From a virus, in the IMG/VR virus record IMGVR_UViG_3300050821_002682, positions 1 to 39,655 of that record: DNA of 39,655 nucleotides. The stretch is one strand, 5' to 3'. The notes below the pieces were generated by a model. It was not told the origin of the DNA and made no database searches. It worked only from the letters and a program-made list of their open reading frames with translations. A program made the translations under genes and the position numbers. Positions 31,273 through 37,571 of this stretch are shown in pieces. Within the stretch, counting starts at the first letter, position 1. Each line of letters opens with the position of its first letter.

Positions 31273-32684
31273 CACATGCCCACTTGGAACGTAAATTGTC
31301 CCATATGAGCTACCTGGCAATTTACGTTAATGTACATCGGTATCTTAAGCTTCTTGGCAAGCGCACAGAATGCCCAGTCCTCGCCCTGGTATTTCCCGTC
31401 TACCGCTCCCATTGCGAATATCTCCTTGTGCTTCACATCGTTGTTGTTATCAAAGGCGTAATACTCTGGCACAAGAGGCATCATGAGTTCAATGACTGAA
31501 CGGTCAATCATAATGAAACCAAACCCAGCCTTATCGACTTCTACCTCACCCTTCTTATCCATCGTGGCCTTAGCATATTCCGCATACTCGGCGCTGGACT
31601 TGTTGGAGTGATCTTTAAAGTAATGCCAATGCTTTTCCAAAGGATTGAAGTTTAGATTAATAGGGAAGCGCTTGTGAGGAATAACTCCTGCAATGATTCT
31701 GCGGTTAGACTGGAAGAGCATGAGTGCTGCTTCCTTGCTCCAAATTTGATCCGCATCTACAAACAAAAGACGCTGACATTTAGACTTCATAAACATGTCT
31801 ATGAGGGAGTTCCTGGCATGTGGAATGAGTGATGAGCCAACAACTCTCGCCATTTCGAAGTGCACGTTATTCTTGTTAAGGAATAGGGCCAGGTCAGTAA
31901 GGCCTAGGGCATAGCCGAATGCTACTTGGCCATCGTGTGAGGCTGTCGCGATCATCATGCCTTGGCGCGGTTGTGTAGATATCAATCTTTCAAGCGCCTT
32001 CGGTCCTTCTTTGGCTTTCCAATCATTAAACGCCCTTGTTTCCCCACCGTTAGGAGATGTGGGGTCTTGCCATCCATCTGGATAAACCTTATCGGACGTT
32101 GAATCTTTACCGCGCCCCTTGAATACATGATTATGGTGCACGCAAACATTCATAAGAATCTGAATCGCGCCAGCTTGTCCGCCTAAATATTCCCAAGCGT
32201 CATCTATATAAAGTTGGTTTAGTCCTTCGGGGAACAAATATCCAACCGTTCTCAAGACGTGCCCCGCCCATATTGTGATGCCTGCTAATTTCTGAGGCGC
32301 CATCCATGGACGGGATGGTTCTGGGCCATCGTTACAACCCATTATCATATGATTTCTAAGAGATGCGAGCATGGTCTTGTCGCCGCCCTTAGTGATGATT
32401 CGGTGATCATCATTTATCAAAGCAACATAGTCTAGGTCCTTGTAGTCATTCCATAGCTCACGGCACTTCTCGCCCATCGTTACGCCATTGGTTTGGACTA
32501 TCTTCCAGTTTTTGGGCAGTTCAAGAGCCAGGTAGTCTGCTTCTTTGGAGGCATAATCAGACTTGTCTAGAAGAAGCCAGCCAGGCATCTCCCATTCAGC
32601 TTCCTTGTAGCATTTAAAAAACTCTTTAAGCAGTTCAACGCGGTTGAGTGATGGTAAGAGACAGATTCCTTTATCTATTTTCAC
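31272..32684 (-). CDS. two-domain GT-A glycosyltransferase
   Basis: 470 residues from GTG 32684 (GGAG nine bases upstream); the TTG at 32723 lacks a site and overlaps the HNH gene further. The N-terminal GT2-like domain opens KGICLLPSLNRVELLKEFF, and carries YVALINDDHRI with a DDH metal motif near 92-94, then W-AGH. The second domain starts around residue 240 (GMMIATASHDGQVAFGYALG), with RLLFVDADQIW (DAD near 310-312) and EDWAFCALAKKL near the C-terminus. Both DxD-type motifs suggest two active sites, so it may add two sugars to a phage or host glycan. Confidence 0.85.
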   Translation of the reverse strand: MKIDKGICLLPSLNRVELLKEFFKCYKEAEWEMPGWLLLDKSDYASKEADYLALELPKNWKIVQTNGVTMGEKCRELWNDYKDLDYVALINDDHRIITKGGDKTMLASLRNHMIMGCNDGPEPSRPWMAPQKLAGITIWAGHVLRTVGYLFPEGLNQLYIDDAWEYLGGQAGAIQILMNVCVHHNHVFKGRGKDSTSDKVYPDGWQDPTSPNGGETRAFNDWKAKEGPKALERLISTQPRQGMMIATASHDGQVAFGYALGLTDLALFLNKNNVHFEMARVVGSSLIPHARNSLIDMFMKSKCQRLLFVDADQIWSKEAALMLFQSNRRIIAGVIPHKRFPINLNFNPLEKHWHYFKDHSNKSSAEYAEYAKATMDKKGEVEVDKAGFGFIMIDRSVIELMMPLVPEYYAFDNNNDVKHKEIFAMGAVDGKYQGEDWAFCALAKKLKIPMYINVNCQVAHMGQFTFQVGM

Positions 32685-33159
32685 GCGATTGTTCTCCAAA
32701 GTTTGTGCAGGCGAATTCGCCAAAATGTTTTAATGCGGCCCTATCGTAAGCTTTTGCTGCTTCTTTTTTACAGGTAAAAACACCAAGGTGTACGTGCCTG
32801 CCCTTTAGACATATCTGCGCAACCCAGTTCTTATTATTTTTTATCCATGTTACACCCTTAAGGCCATGAGGATTATCTTTCCTAAGGCGAGTGTTAGCTC
32901 TTTGCTGCGAACCAGTAGCTTTCCTTAGGTTTTCTTTTCTATTGTCAACCTTGTTGCCGTTCTTATGATCAACCTGATATCCGTGTGGGTCACCTATAAC
33001 AAGTCTGTGTAGATAGACCGTCTTATGTTTTCCGTTGACGCGGATGTTTCTTCTCACATAACCAACGCCATCGCACTTCCACCTAAGTTTTCCGTAAACT
33101 TCAAAATCATCATCATCTACGATAGTTTTAACGCCATTAGAGGTAATTATGGTTTTCAA
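32671..33159 (-). CDS. HNH homing endonuclease with AP2 domain
   Basis: 162 residues, preferred start TTG 33159 overlapping the upstream stop (TTGA); an ATG at 33195 also exists. Typical layout: TIVDDDDFEVYGKLRW, GYVRRNIRVNGKHKTVYLHR, then LVIGDPHGYQVDHKNGNKVD and NRKENLRKATGSQQRAN (HNH_3), followed by an AP2-like DNA-binding domain (GLKGVTWIKNNKNWVAQIC...HLGVFTCKKEAAKAYDRAA). A mobile, self-spreading gene lodged between a membrane protein and the glycosyltransferase. Confidence 0.92.
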   Translation of the reverse strand: MKTIITSNGVKTIVDDDDFEVYGKLRWKCDGVGYVRRNIRVNGKHKTVYLHRLVIGDPHGYQVDHKNGNKVDNRKENLRKATGSQQRANTRLRKDNPHGLKGVTWIKNNKNWVAQICLKGRHVHLGVFTCKKEAAKAYDRAALKHFGEFACTNFGEQSRENR

Positions 33160-33317
33160 GGGAAAAGCTTTCGAATGGTTACTATCGGCCCGCATAGAAG
33201 CATGAAAGGAAGTAGGATTATGAAATCAAGAGGGTTTCGCATCTCATTATAGCGCAACATGTAATCCATGAAGTGGAACAATCCAAAGAAGAACCAAACG
33301 CCTAAGAATAAACTCAT
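33156..33317 (-). CDS. 53-residue membrane protein
   Basis: Short gene with an ATGA overlap at 33314-33317 with the VRR-NUC stop. Two hydrophobic segments: MSLFLGVWFFFGLFHFMDYM and DFIILLPFMLLCGPIVTI, joined by a charged loop (LRYNEMRNP), then RKLFP. Good start linkage, clean topology, and the stop overlaps the HNH-AP2 TTG. Function unknown. Confidence 0.7.
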   Translation of the reverse strand: MSLFLGVWFFFGLFHFMDYMLRYNEMRNPLDFIILLPFMLLCGPIVTIRKLFP

Positions 33318-33649
33318 GCCACCCACCCCAATTGTTTAAAATATTTCTCAAGCTGTTCTACGCTTCTAATCACAAGAGCCACGCCACCACGAGACCTAAC
33401 GTCATCTAGGAACAAGACCTGTTCGGGCGATAGCTTACCCTTGGCACTCTTGATTTCGAGTGCAAAAAACCGGCCTTCGTGAAGGCCAAGAATATCTGAA
33501 ACGCCTTTACGGTAGAGTGGAGATGGCTTACGGAACTTACCCAGGCGTTGATCGTAAGTGCCGATAGTTTTTATCTTTACGCCAAGGATGGATTTAAACT
33601 TGAGCCATGTGAGAACATGGTTCTCAATCTGCTTTTCTAGAACTCCCAT
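33314..33649 (-). CDS. VRR-NUC domain nuclease
   Basis: 111 residues from ATG 33649 after GGGGGAG. The stand-alone VRR-NUC domain has E5/E9 (MGVLEKQIENHVLTWLK), G49-V-S-D52, E65-I-K67 (FFALEIKSAKGK), then SPEQ with Q77. This is the GxxD...E-x-K...Q core of PD-(D/E)xK nucleases that cut branched or nicked DNA, likely used for Holliday-junction or recombination-intermediate processing in place of a phage resolvase. Confidence 0.9.
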   Translation of the reverse strand: MGVLEKQIENHVLTWLKFKSILGVKIKTIGTYDQRLGKFRKPSPLYRKGVSDILGLHEGRFFALEIKSAKGKLSPEQVLFLDDVRSRGGVALVIRSVEQLEKYFKQLGWVA

Positions 33650-33671
33650 TTGGTCTCCCCCCGGAGAAAAA

Positions 33672-34121
33672 CTACACAATCTCTTCTAGAGAAGAGTATT
33701 GGAATGACGCGCAGCGCTTGTTTTTAACTGTCCACCTATCAAGAGCCAAGAGCCTAATCCGTATGTCGTTAGTTGTTTTTATGGCGGATTCCCTGTCCCT
33801 GGTCAAAATAACTGTCTCTAGATACGGAGTTGGAGTATCTCTATAGTCAAGCCAAAGGCGAACTCTCGCTTCCTTGTAATATGCCCCATATCCATCGTCT
33901 CTGATATTACGAACCGACCCATCCTTATTCATGTCTACGCCAATAGATGTTTTAATGTTCTCTGTAAAATCAACGATAGGATCAATTTCGTATTCTTCAG
34001 CGGAGTAGTCTTCGCCAGCCCTCTCACCAATCCACCTATCCGCCAGTTCTCTAGTGGAGAAGACATGGTTAATGCGGTAGTCTGAGTAACATCCAGACGT
34101 TACGATATATATCTTAGCCAC
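33672..34121 (-). CDS. DUF7336-like protein
   Basis: 149 residues from GTG 34121 (MAKIYIVTSGCYSDYRINHV, then FSTRELADRWI); GGAG seven bases upstream. The opening [KM]-x-Y-[IV]-V-T-[ST]-G-x-YSDY is the signature of a phage family of unknown function. It is overlapped by the preceding gene by 8 bases. The rest is mixed alpha/beta with several arginines (KEARVRLWLDYRD). Confidence 0.8.
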   Translation of the reverse strand: MAKIYIVTSGCYSDYRINHVFSTRELADRWIGERAGEDYSAEEYEIDPIVDFTENIKTSIGVDMNKDGSVRNIRDDGYGAYYKEARVRLWLDYRDTPTPYLETVILTRDRESAIKTTNDIRIRLLALDRWTVKNKRCASFQYSSLEEIV

Positions 34122-34500
34122 CACGCCGCTCCATGATCTTCTTAATCTCAGCCTTCCAACAATCGCGCCATAACAAGGCTTCGGCAATAGAGTTGATCGG
34201 CATTTCGTTTAATCTCTTCCGAGTTTCTTCATCTACAGACCACGTGTCAAACCCATTATGAATAAAATGCTCCACTGTTCTTATTGACTCACGCAGCGCA
34301 AGGTATCGATCTAGCTCTGACTCCTTAACGCTTACTTCCGTGGGAGTTACATTCGGTTGAACAGGTTGTTTGCTAGATAAGGCTCTGGACAATGCCTCTA
34401 ATACAGACTTGCAACCAGGATAATCGCGTATAAGTGAGCGCTCAAGGGCGCCGTCCGGCCAATGCTCTTTCTGCTTCTTTCGCCATTCAGAGTTATCCAT
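34114..34500 (-). CDS. hypothetical protein, 128 aa
   Basis: ATG 34500 lies seven bases after GGAGG; an upstream ATG at 34581 has no such site. Helical with two cysteines: MDNSEWRKKQKEHWPDGALE, YLALRESIRTVEHFIHNGFD, ETRKRLNEMPINSIAEAL. No family recognised. It leads into the DUF7336-like gene. Confidence 0.75.
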   Translation of the reverse strand: MDNSEWRKKQKEHWPDGALERSLIRDYPGCKSVLEALSRALSSKQPVQPNVTPTEVSVKESELDRYLALRESIRTVEHFIHNGFDTWSVDEETRKRLNEMPINSIAEALLWRDCWKAEIKKIMERRGG

Positions 34501-34596
34501 TTGAAATCCTCCATAGGAGAAGAAACAAGTCCTACCTACCCTCAAGCGGTAACCCGCTCTCCTGTAAGCATCCTGTTTCATTTATTCGGTTAGGTT

Positions 34597-34710
34597 TCAA
34601 ACTTCTGGGTTTACAAGTAATTGCGAATCACCGCTGATCCGCCGTAAGTGGTACTTAAAGGCTGTAGTCCCTAGCGACCCGTTCCTTTGCCTATCTCTTT
34701 TGTTCGGCAT
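34597..34710 (-). CDS. possible small basic protein, 37 aa
   Basis: Frame MPNKRDRQRNGSLGTTAFKY ending SGDSQLLVNPEV, in a stretch without a longer gene. It has no clear Shine-Dalgarno site; an out-of-frame 17-codon ATG at 34719 is closer to GGGGG. Very basic N-terminus. Weakly supported but it fills the gap between the CTG frame and the next gene. Confidence 0.3.
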   Translation of the reverse strand: MPNKRDRQRNGSLGTTAFKYHLRRISGDSQLLVNPEV

Positions 34711-34739
34711 ACTTGTCTAACCATGCATCCCCCTAACAA

Positions 34740-34898
34740 TCAGTCACCATCATCCACACTATTTAGTCCGCAGCGCAGCTCTCTTCTCTGCTTAGGTCCT
34801 ACTGTCGCTCTACCCGTACGCTGGTTATGTCTCCAGACGTAGCCGACCTCACGTGTAATTAATGGTTTTGTAGTTTTCGTTTCTACAAAATCGCCCAG
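34740..34898 (-). CDS. protein-like frame without ordinary start
   Basis: Open frame of about 52 codons (from CTG 34898) just after the promoter at 35.0 kb. Reads LGDFVETKTTKPLITREVGY, VWRHNQRTGRATVGPKQRRE and ends NSVDDGD. No in-frame ATG, GTG or TTG exists between the upstream stop and the frame. GGGGAG (34915-34920) is followed seven bases later by CTC and then GTT in the same frame. Either an unusual initiation codon or a sequence change has removed a start. Confidence 0.4.
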   Translation of the reverse strand: MGDFVETKTTKPLITREVGYVWRHNQRTGRATVGPKQRRELRCGLNSVDDGD

Positions 34899-34990
34899 TT
34901 TAACGAGTTTTTGTCTCCCCGCCCTCGACTCCGCTAGACAATTGTTTTTGGGTGATTTACCCTAGATGCAATTGTTGCTTAGTACCTACA

Positions 34991-35020
34991 ATTAAAAGGG
35001 CTCCAGCTAGGGATTGTCAA
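34991..35020 (-). promoter_or_regulatory. consensus-like sigma70 promoter, leftward
   Basis: Read leftwards: TTGACA (35015-35020, perfect -35), 18-base spacer, TTTAAT (34991-34996, five of six to TATAAT). It sits in the gap between the gene ending at 35027 and the next frames, so it would drive the block from 34.9 kb leftwards, including the nuclease and glycosyltransferase genes. Confidence 0.75.
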
Positions 35021-35026
35021 CGCGCT

Positions 35027-35245
35027 CTACTGGGGCCTTTCCTTTTTAGCTTCTGCGTCACTCATCTTCTTAACCACACGACCCATCTCCTCATAGCCAG
35101 AGAGCAGCGTAATCATCTTATCCATCCAGCCTAAGAGACTATCTGTCGCCTCGCGTCCTAGAACTAGCTCACCCGTTATCTTGTCTCTTTTATTACGCAG
35201 TAAGTCGATTATCTCTCTGCGTAGGGGGTCGTTTGGTGGGGTCAT
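35027..35245 (-). CDS. hypothetical protein, 72 aa
   Basis: ATG overlaps the preceding stop (ATGA at 35242-35245). Charged and helical: NDPLRREIIDLLRNKRDKIT, then SLLGWMDKMITLLSGYEEMG, then a basic tail. No family recognised. Last gene before the internal promoter. Confidence 0.72.
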   Translation of the reverse strand: MTPPNDPLRREIIDLLRNKRDKITGELVLGREATDSLLGWMDKMITLLSGYEEMGRVVKKMSDAEAKKERPQ

Positions 35246-35562
35246 GATTTCCTTATTGTCTCTGAATCGAGTTTAAGTGTGAAGTAAACGGCTTGATACT
35301 CGCGCTCTAGAATAGAAAACTTCAGCCGTTCAAACTCGAAGTCACTCTCTAGGCTTGCTATTGCCACAGCCTGCTTCCTCCAGGACTCCGTAGCTTGCGC
35401 ATTCACTAGCTTCTCGGCATTGCTCTTACCTAAGGCAATCGCAATCATACGGGCCTCGTAGTGCTTTCTACAGGCCTCTGCTGCGAGATACTTAGACCGC
35501 ACGATTTTAAGCAGATCGTTCTGTTCCGATAGCTTGGATAGGATTTCTTCTAGTTGGTTCAT
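35242..35562 (-). CDS. coiled-coil small protein, 106 aa
   Basis: Helical, with NAEKLVNAQATESWRKQAVA, EFERLKFSILEREYQAVYF and an opening MNQLEEILSKLSEQNDLL. The spacing of K/E residues and A-x-x-S-x-x-[WY] resembles a small phage protein often found beside recombination genes, but I cannot name it confidently. ATG 35562 abuts the SSB-like gene stop. Confidence 0.7.
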   Translation of the reverse strand: MNQLEEILSKLSEQNDLLKIVRSKYLAAEACRKHYEARMIAIALGKSNAEKLVNAQATESWRKQAVAIASLESDFEFERLKFSILEREYQAVYFTLKLDSETIRKS

Positions 35563-35952
35563 CTAAAAAGGAATTTCATCAGCATTAAACCCAGGATCTC
35601 CACTTTCGTAGAGACTTGGGGCTGGCTCAAGCTGATCATACTTGGAGCCAGGAGATTGTCTGGTGTGATCTACATAGTCCTGTCTCTGTTGCTGATCCCT
35701 TGGGATAATCCGTGGGCGCTCTGCAGTCTGAGGCTGCGGCCTTGGAGTTATCTTAGGTGCCCGCGTGGCTTGTGCCTGTGGCTTCGCAGGATAGCCTGTG
35801 GCAGGTCTTGCCTCACGCTCGCAGTAACTAACCTCGATATTGCCCTCAGAGTCCTGGAAGGCCAACAGATCGACGTTACCGTATGGTGCGACCCAATATT
35901 GTTTCCCCTGCTTTGATGTTTTGATTCTTAGTGTAAAAGCCTTTATCTTCAT
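35563..35952 (-). CDS. SSB-like protein with acidic C-terminal tip
   Basis: 129 residues; AGGAG five bases upstream of ATG 35952. N-terminal strand-rich part KAFTLRIKTSKQGKQYWVAP, then GNVDLLAFQDSEGNIEVSY, followed by a proline/glutamine-rich disordered linker, and the C-terminal tip GFNADEIPF. A disordered linker ending in D/E-I-P-F is the hallmark of single-stranded DNA-binding proteins that recruit partners. The N-terminal part is too short for a classical SSB OB-fold, so it may be a specialised or reduced SSB. Confidence 0.6.
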   Translation of the reverse strand: MKIKAFTLRIKTSKQGKQYWVAPYGNVDLLAFQDSEGNIEVSYCEREARPATGYPAKPQAQATRAPKITPRPQPQTAERPRIIPRDQQQRQDYVDHTRQSPGSKYDQLEPAPSLYESGDPGFNADEIPF

Positions 35953-35965
35953 TTCTGCTCCTTGT

Positions 35966-36133
35966 TTATTTCCCTAGTCCATTCTTAATGCGATATGCGT
36001 CAAGCTGTAGCCTCATTAACGATTGTATCTGCTTTGCAACATCGCAAGCTGTTAACACCTCACTTGGATTCTTTGGATCTAACCCTGTCATCAAGCCGTA
36101 TAAGTGCTTTGTTGATGCGTTTATTAAGTTCAT
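35966..36133 (-). CDS. small helical protein, 55 aa
   Basis: ATG 36133 follows GGGA four bases upstream. Reads MNLINASTKHLYGLMTGLDP, then NPSEVLTACDVAKQIQSLMR and LQLDAYRIKNGLGK. A common small phage pattern. Its 5' end overlaps the basic protein gene by 74 bases in another frame. The longer upstream frame to 36322 is rejected for lack of a start site. Confidence 0.65.
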   Translation of the reverse strand: MNLINASTKHLYGLMTGLDPKNPSEVLTACDVAKQIQSLMRLQLDAYRIKNGLGK

Positions 36134-36452
36134 CGAGTCCCATTGTACCGTCTCTGATTCTTGCAAGGGCGTGCTTGATGGTCGTTGCACGATTGCGCTT
36201 GTCCTGTTGTCTGGCAAGGTCGGGATGGTCTCTCCTGAATATCCTTCTTTCTTCATTAATACGCTCCCTGTTCTTATTCTTCCATTCGACTTGAGCCCTG
36301 CGATACTTTTCCTTATTCGCATGGTATCTAGCTAAGACATCAGCCCTCTCCTTAGCCCTAAACTCTGGATCTAGACGCTGCTTACGCCTATGAGACCTAC
36401 ACCTCTCCTTATAGGCCTCTAGTTCAGCAGGCGTTCTTTTTCTTCTACCCAA
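36060..36452 (-). CDS. very basic phage protein, 130 aa
   Basis: TTG 36452 with GGTG four bases upstream. Arg/Lys/Glu-rich repeats: KRTPAELEAYKERCRSHRRK, ARYHANKEKYRRAQVEWKNK, NRERINEERRIFRRDHPDLA. This composition occurs at the N-terminus of phage HNH proteins, but no HNH centre follows, so it may be a truncated homing protein or an independent DNA-coating protein. Confidence 0.65.
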   Translation of the reverse strand: MGRRKRTPAELEAYKERCRSHRRKQRLDPEFRAKERADVLARYHANKEKYRRAQVEWKNKNRERINEERRIFRRDHPDLARQQDKRNRATTIKHALARIRDGTMGLDELNKRINKALIRLDDRVRSKESK

Positions 36453-36455
36453 GGT

Positions 36456-36749
36456 TCACCAAAGTGTCCGATAACCGCTTTTAGTACAAAGCAGTAAGTG
36501 TTGCGCCATTGGCTCAATCAAAACATAACCAGATGGCATTTCAATTGCTATAAAATCATCACATCTACGGTTCTTTTCCACAGGCTTACATTGAACTGAA
36601 TTCCTTTTAGTTATTTGGCATTTCTTAACCTCAAAAGAATAAGCGCGAGACCCTTTCGTAGCCCATATGTCCGGCCCGTTAGCGTTCGACTTTCCTGGTG
36701 CAAGAGGCTTAAATCCATTAAGCCGAATGGCGCGCAGGACATTTTTCAT
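36456..36749 (-). CDS. PD-(D/E)xK-like protein, 97 aa
   Basis: ATG 36749 overlaps the preceding stop (TAATG). Core: NGFKPLAPGKSNANGPDIWA with D27, then RAYSFEVKKCQ with E40 and K42, Q53, and a strand FIAIEMPSGYVLI. The GPD...E-x-K spacing fits a minimal PD-(D/E)xK fold, seen in small resolvase- or restriction-like proteins. A third nuclease of this fold in the genome, but the shortest and least certain. Confidence 0.6.
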   Translation of the reverse strand: MKNVLRAIRLNGFKPLAPGKSNANGPDIWATKGSRAYSFEVKKCQITKRNSVQCKPVEKNRRCDDFIAIEMPSGYVLIEPMAQHLLLCTKSGYRTLW

Positions 36750-36988
36750 TACAATAGCCCTGCGCATATCTCGATCTTGTCCGCCGTATTCATGTTCGAG
36801 TTAAGAACACTCTGAATCAGAGGATTCTCTTTATAGGCGCGTGCAACCTTCGCCGATTTATAATCGCTGACATATTCATAATAACTATTCGCTCCAACCT
36901 TGGCCTTCTTTAAAGCGAAGGCTAGGGTCTTACCTTCATCAACCAGTAGTTTTGCATATTCGCATTTCTCAATTGTGCTGCTTCTCAT
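36749..36988 (-). CDS. HTH-like protein, paralogue 1, 79 aa
   Basis: MRSSTIEKCEYAKLLVDEGK, then TLAFALKKAKVGANSYYEYV, ending in IEICAGLL. It aligns by eye with 37305-37571: [ER]-C-x...[LD]-x-EG...A-[FY]-x-KAK-[VL]-[GS]-x-[SN]-x-YY-x-Y. Both end AGLL. A helix-turn-helix DNA-binding role is likely. ATGA overlap with the IS66-Orf2-like gene. Confidence 0.7.
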   Translation of the reverse strand: MRSSTIEKCEYAKLLVDEGKTLAFALKKAKVGANSYYEYVSDYKSAKVARAYKENPLIQSVLNSNMNTADKIEICAGLL

Positions 36989-37308
36989 TTGCTCTTCTCC
37001 TTTGTTGTTGTTCCTAACTTCTGCTCTAGAGACTTTCTAATGGCCTCATTCATTTCTGTAGGACTTCCACCAAACACCTGTGGTAAATACTTTAACGCGT
37101 CTAGTGGTATAGGCCCATGATCACTCTTATAAAACACCATGTACTTATCGGCTAGCATTTTAAATGCTGTCCTTTTTCGGTTAATAAACAGGATTACGGT
37201 AGTCGGTGAGCTGTTACCGATTGCTACCTTAGCACTCGCCATAACTTTATTCAGACCATCGAAGTTCTGTCTCATGTCAACGTCTAGGTAAACTCTAGTT
37301 ATCCTCAC
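36985..37308 (-). CDS. IS66-Orf2-like (TnpB-like) protein, 107 aa
   Basis: GTG 37308 overlaps the preceding stop (GTGA). RVYLDVDMRQNFDGLNKVMA, then TTVILFINRKRTAFKMLADK, follows the IS66 family second-ORF pattern: [RK]-[VI]-[YW]-L-x...DMR-x-x-F-[DN]-GL...G-x-[LV]-F-x-F-x-x-[RK]-[RK]-x-x-x-[KI]-K-x-L-x-x-D. Family length is about 115. IS66 transposase (Orf3) is absent and no inverted repeats flank the gene, so this is likely a domesticated or phage-native relative. Confidence 0.65.
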   Translation of the reverse strand: MRITRVYLDVDMRQNFDGLNKVMASAKVAIGNSSPTTVILFINRKRTAFKMLADKYMVFYKSDHGPIPLDALKYLPQVFGGSPTEMNEAIRKSLEQKLGTTTKEKSK

Positions 37309-37571
37309 AGGAGACCTGCAAGCACAGACTTAATACTTTCTGCAGAACACACGATAACTGCGATGTTATTAGGCTTAGATGGCTGAACAAGGTCAACGAA
37401 CTTAGGCTTAACCGTCTTCTTTACCTTCTTTGATTTACCCTGGTCTTGAAGATAGGTGTAATATAACGAGCCTGATAGCTTAGCCTTCTTGTAGGCATCT
37501 TTCTTACTCATACCCTCCGATAGATATCCATCTACCAGCTTACATCTCTCTATTACTGATTCCGATTGCAT
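37305..37571 (-). CDS. HTH-like protein, paralogue 2, 88 aa
   Basis: ATG 37571 after AGGAG (seven-base spacing), inside the end of the Cas4-like gene. MQSESVIERCKLVDGYLSEG, then MSKKDAYKKAKLSGSLYYTY, a basic linker, and the end SIKSVLAGLL. Same fold and ending as 36749-36988. The two paralogues bracket the IS66-Orf2-like gene. Confidence 0.7.
   Translation of the reverse strand: MQSESVIERCKLVDGYLSEGMSKKDAYKKAKLSGSLYYTYLQDQGKSKKVKKTVKPKFVDLVQPSKPNNIAVIVCSAESIKSVLAGLL

Noticed and set aside
34900-34950. Possible tRNA-like element (CTCGACTCC next to an inverted repeat GTCT/AGAC)
   Set aside because: The flanking bases do not pair as a T-arm, and no acceptor, D or anticodon arm could be built.
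36134-36322. Upstream extension of the 55-residue protein gene
   Set aside because: The extra 63 residues lie wholly within the basic-protein gene in another frame and have no ribosome site; ATG 36133 follows GGGA.
36985-37308. Complete IS66 insertion sequence
   Set aside because: No Orf3 transposase and no visible terminal inverted repeats or target duplication; only an Orf2-like protein is present.
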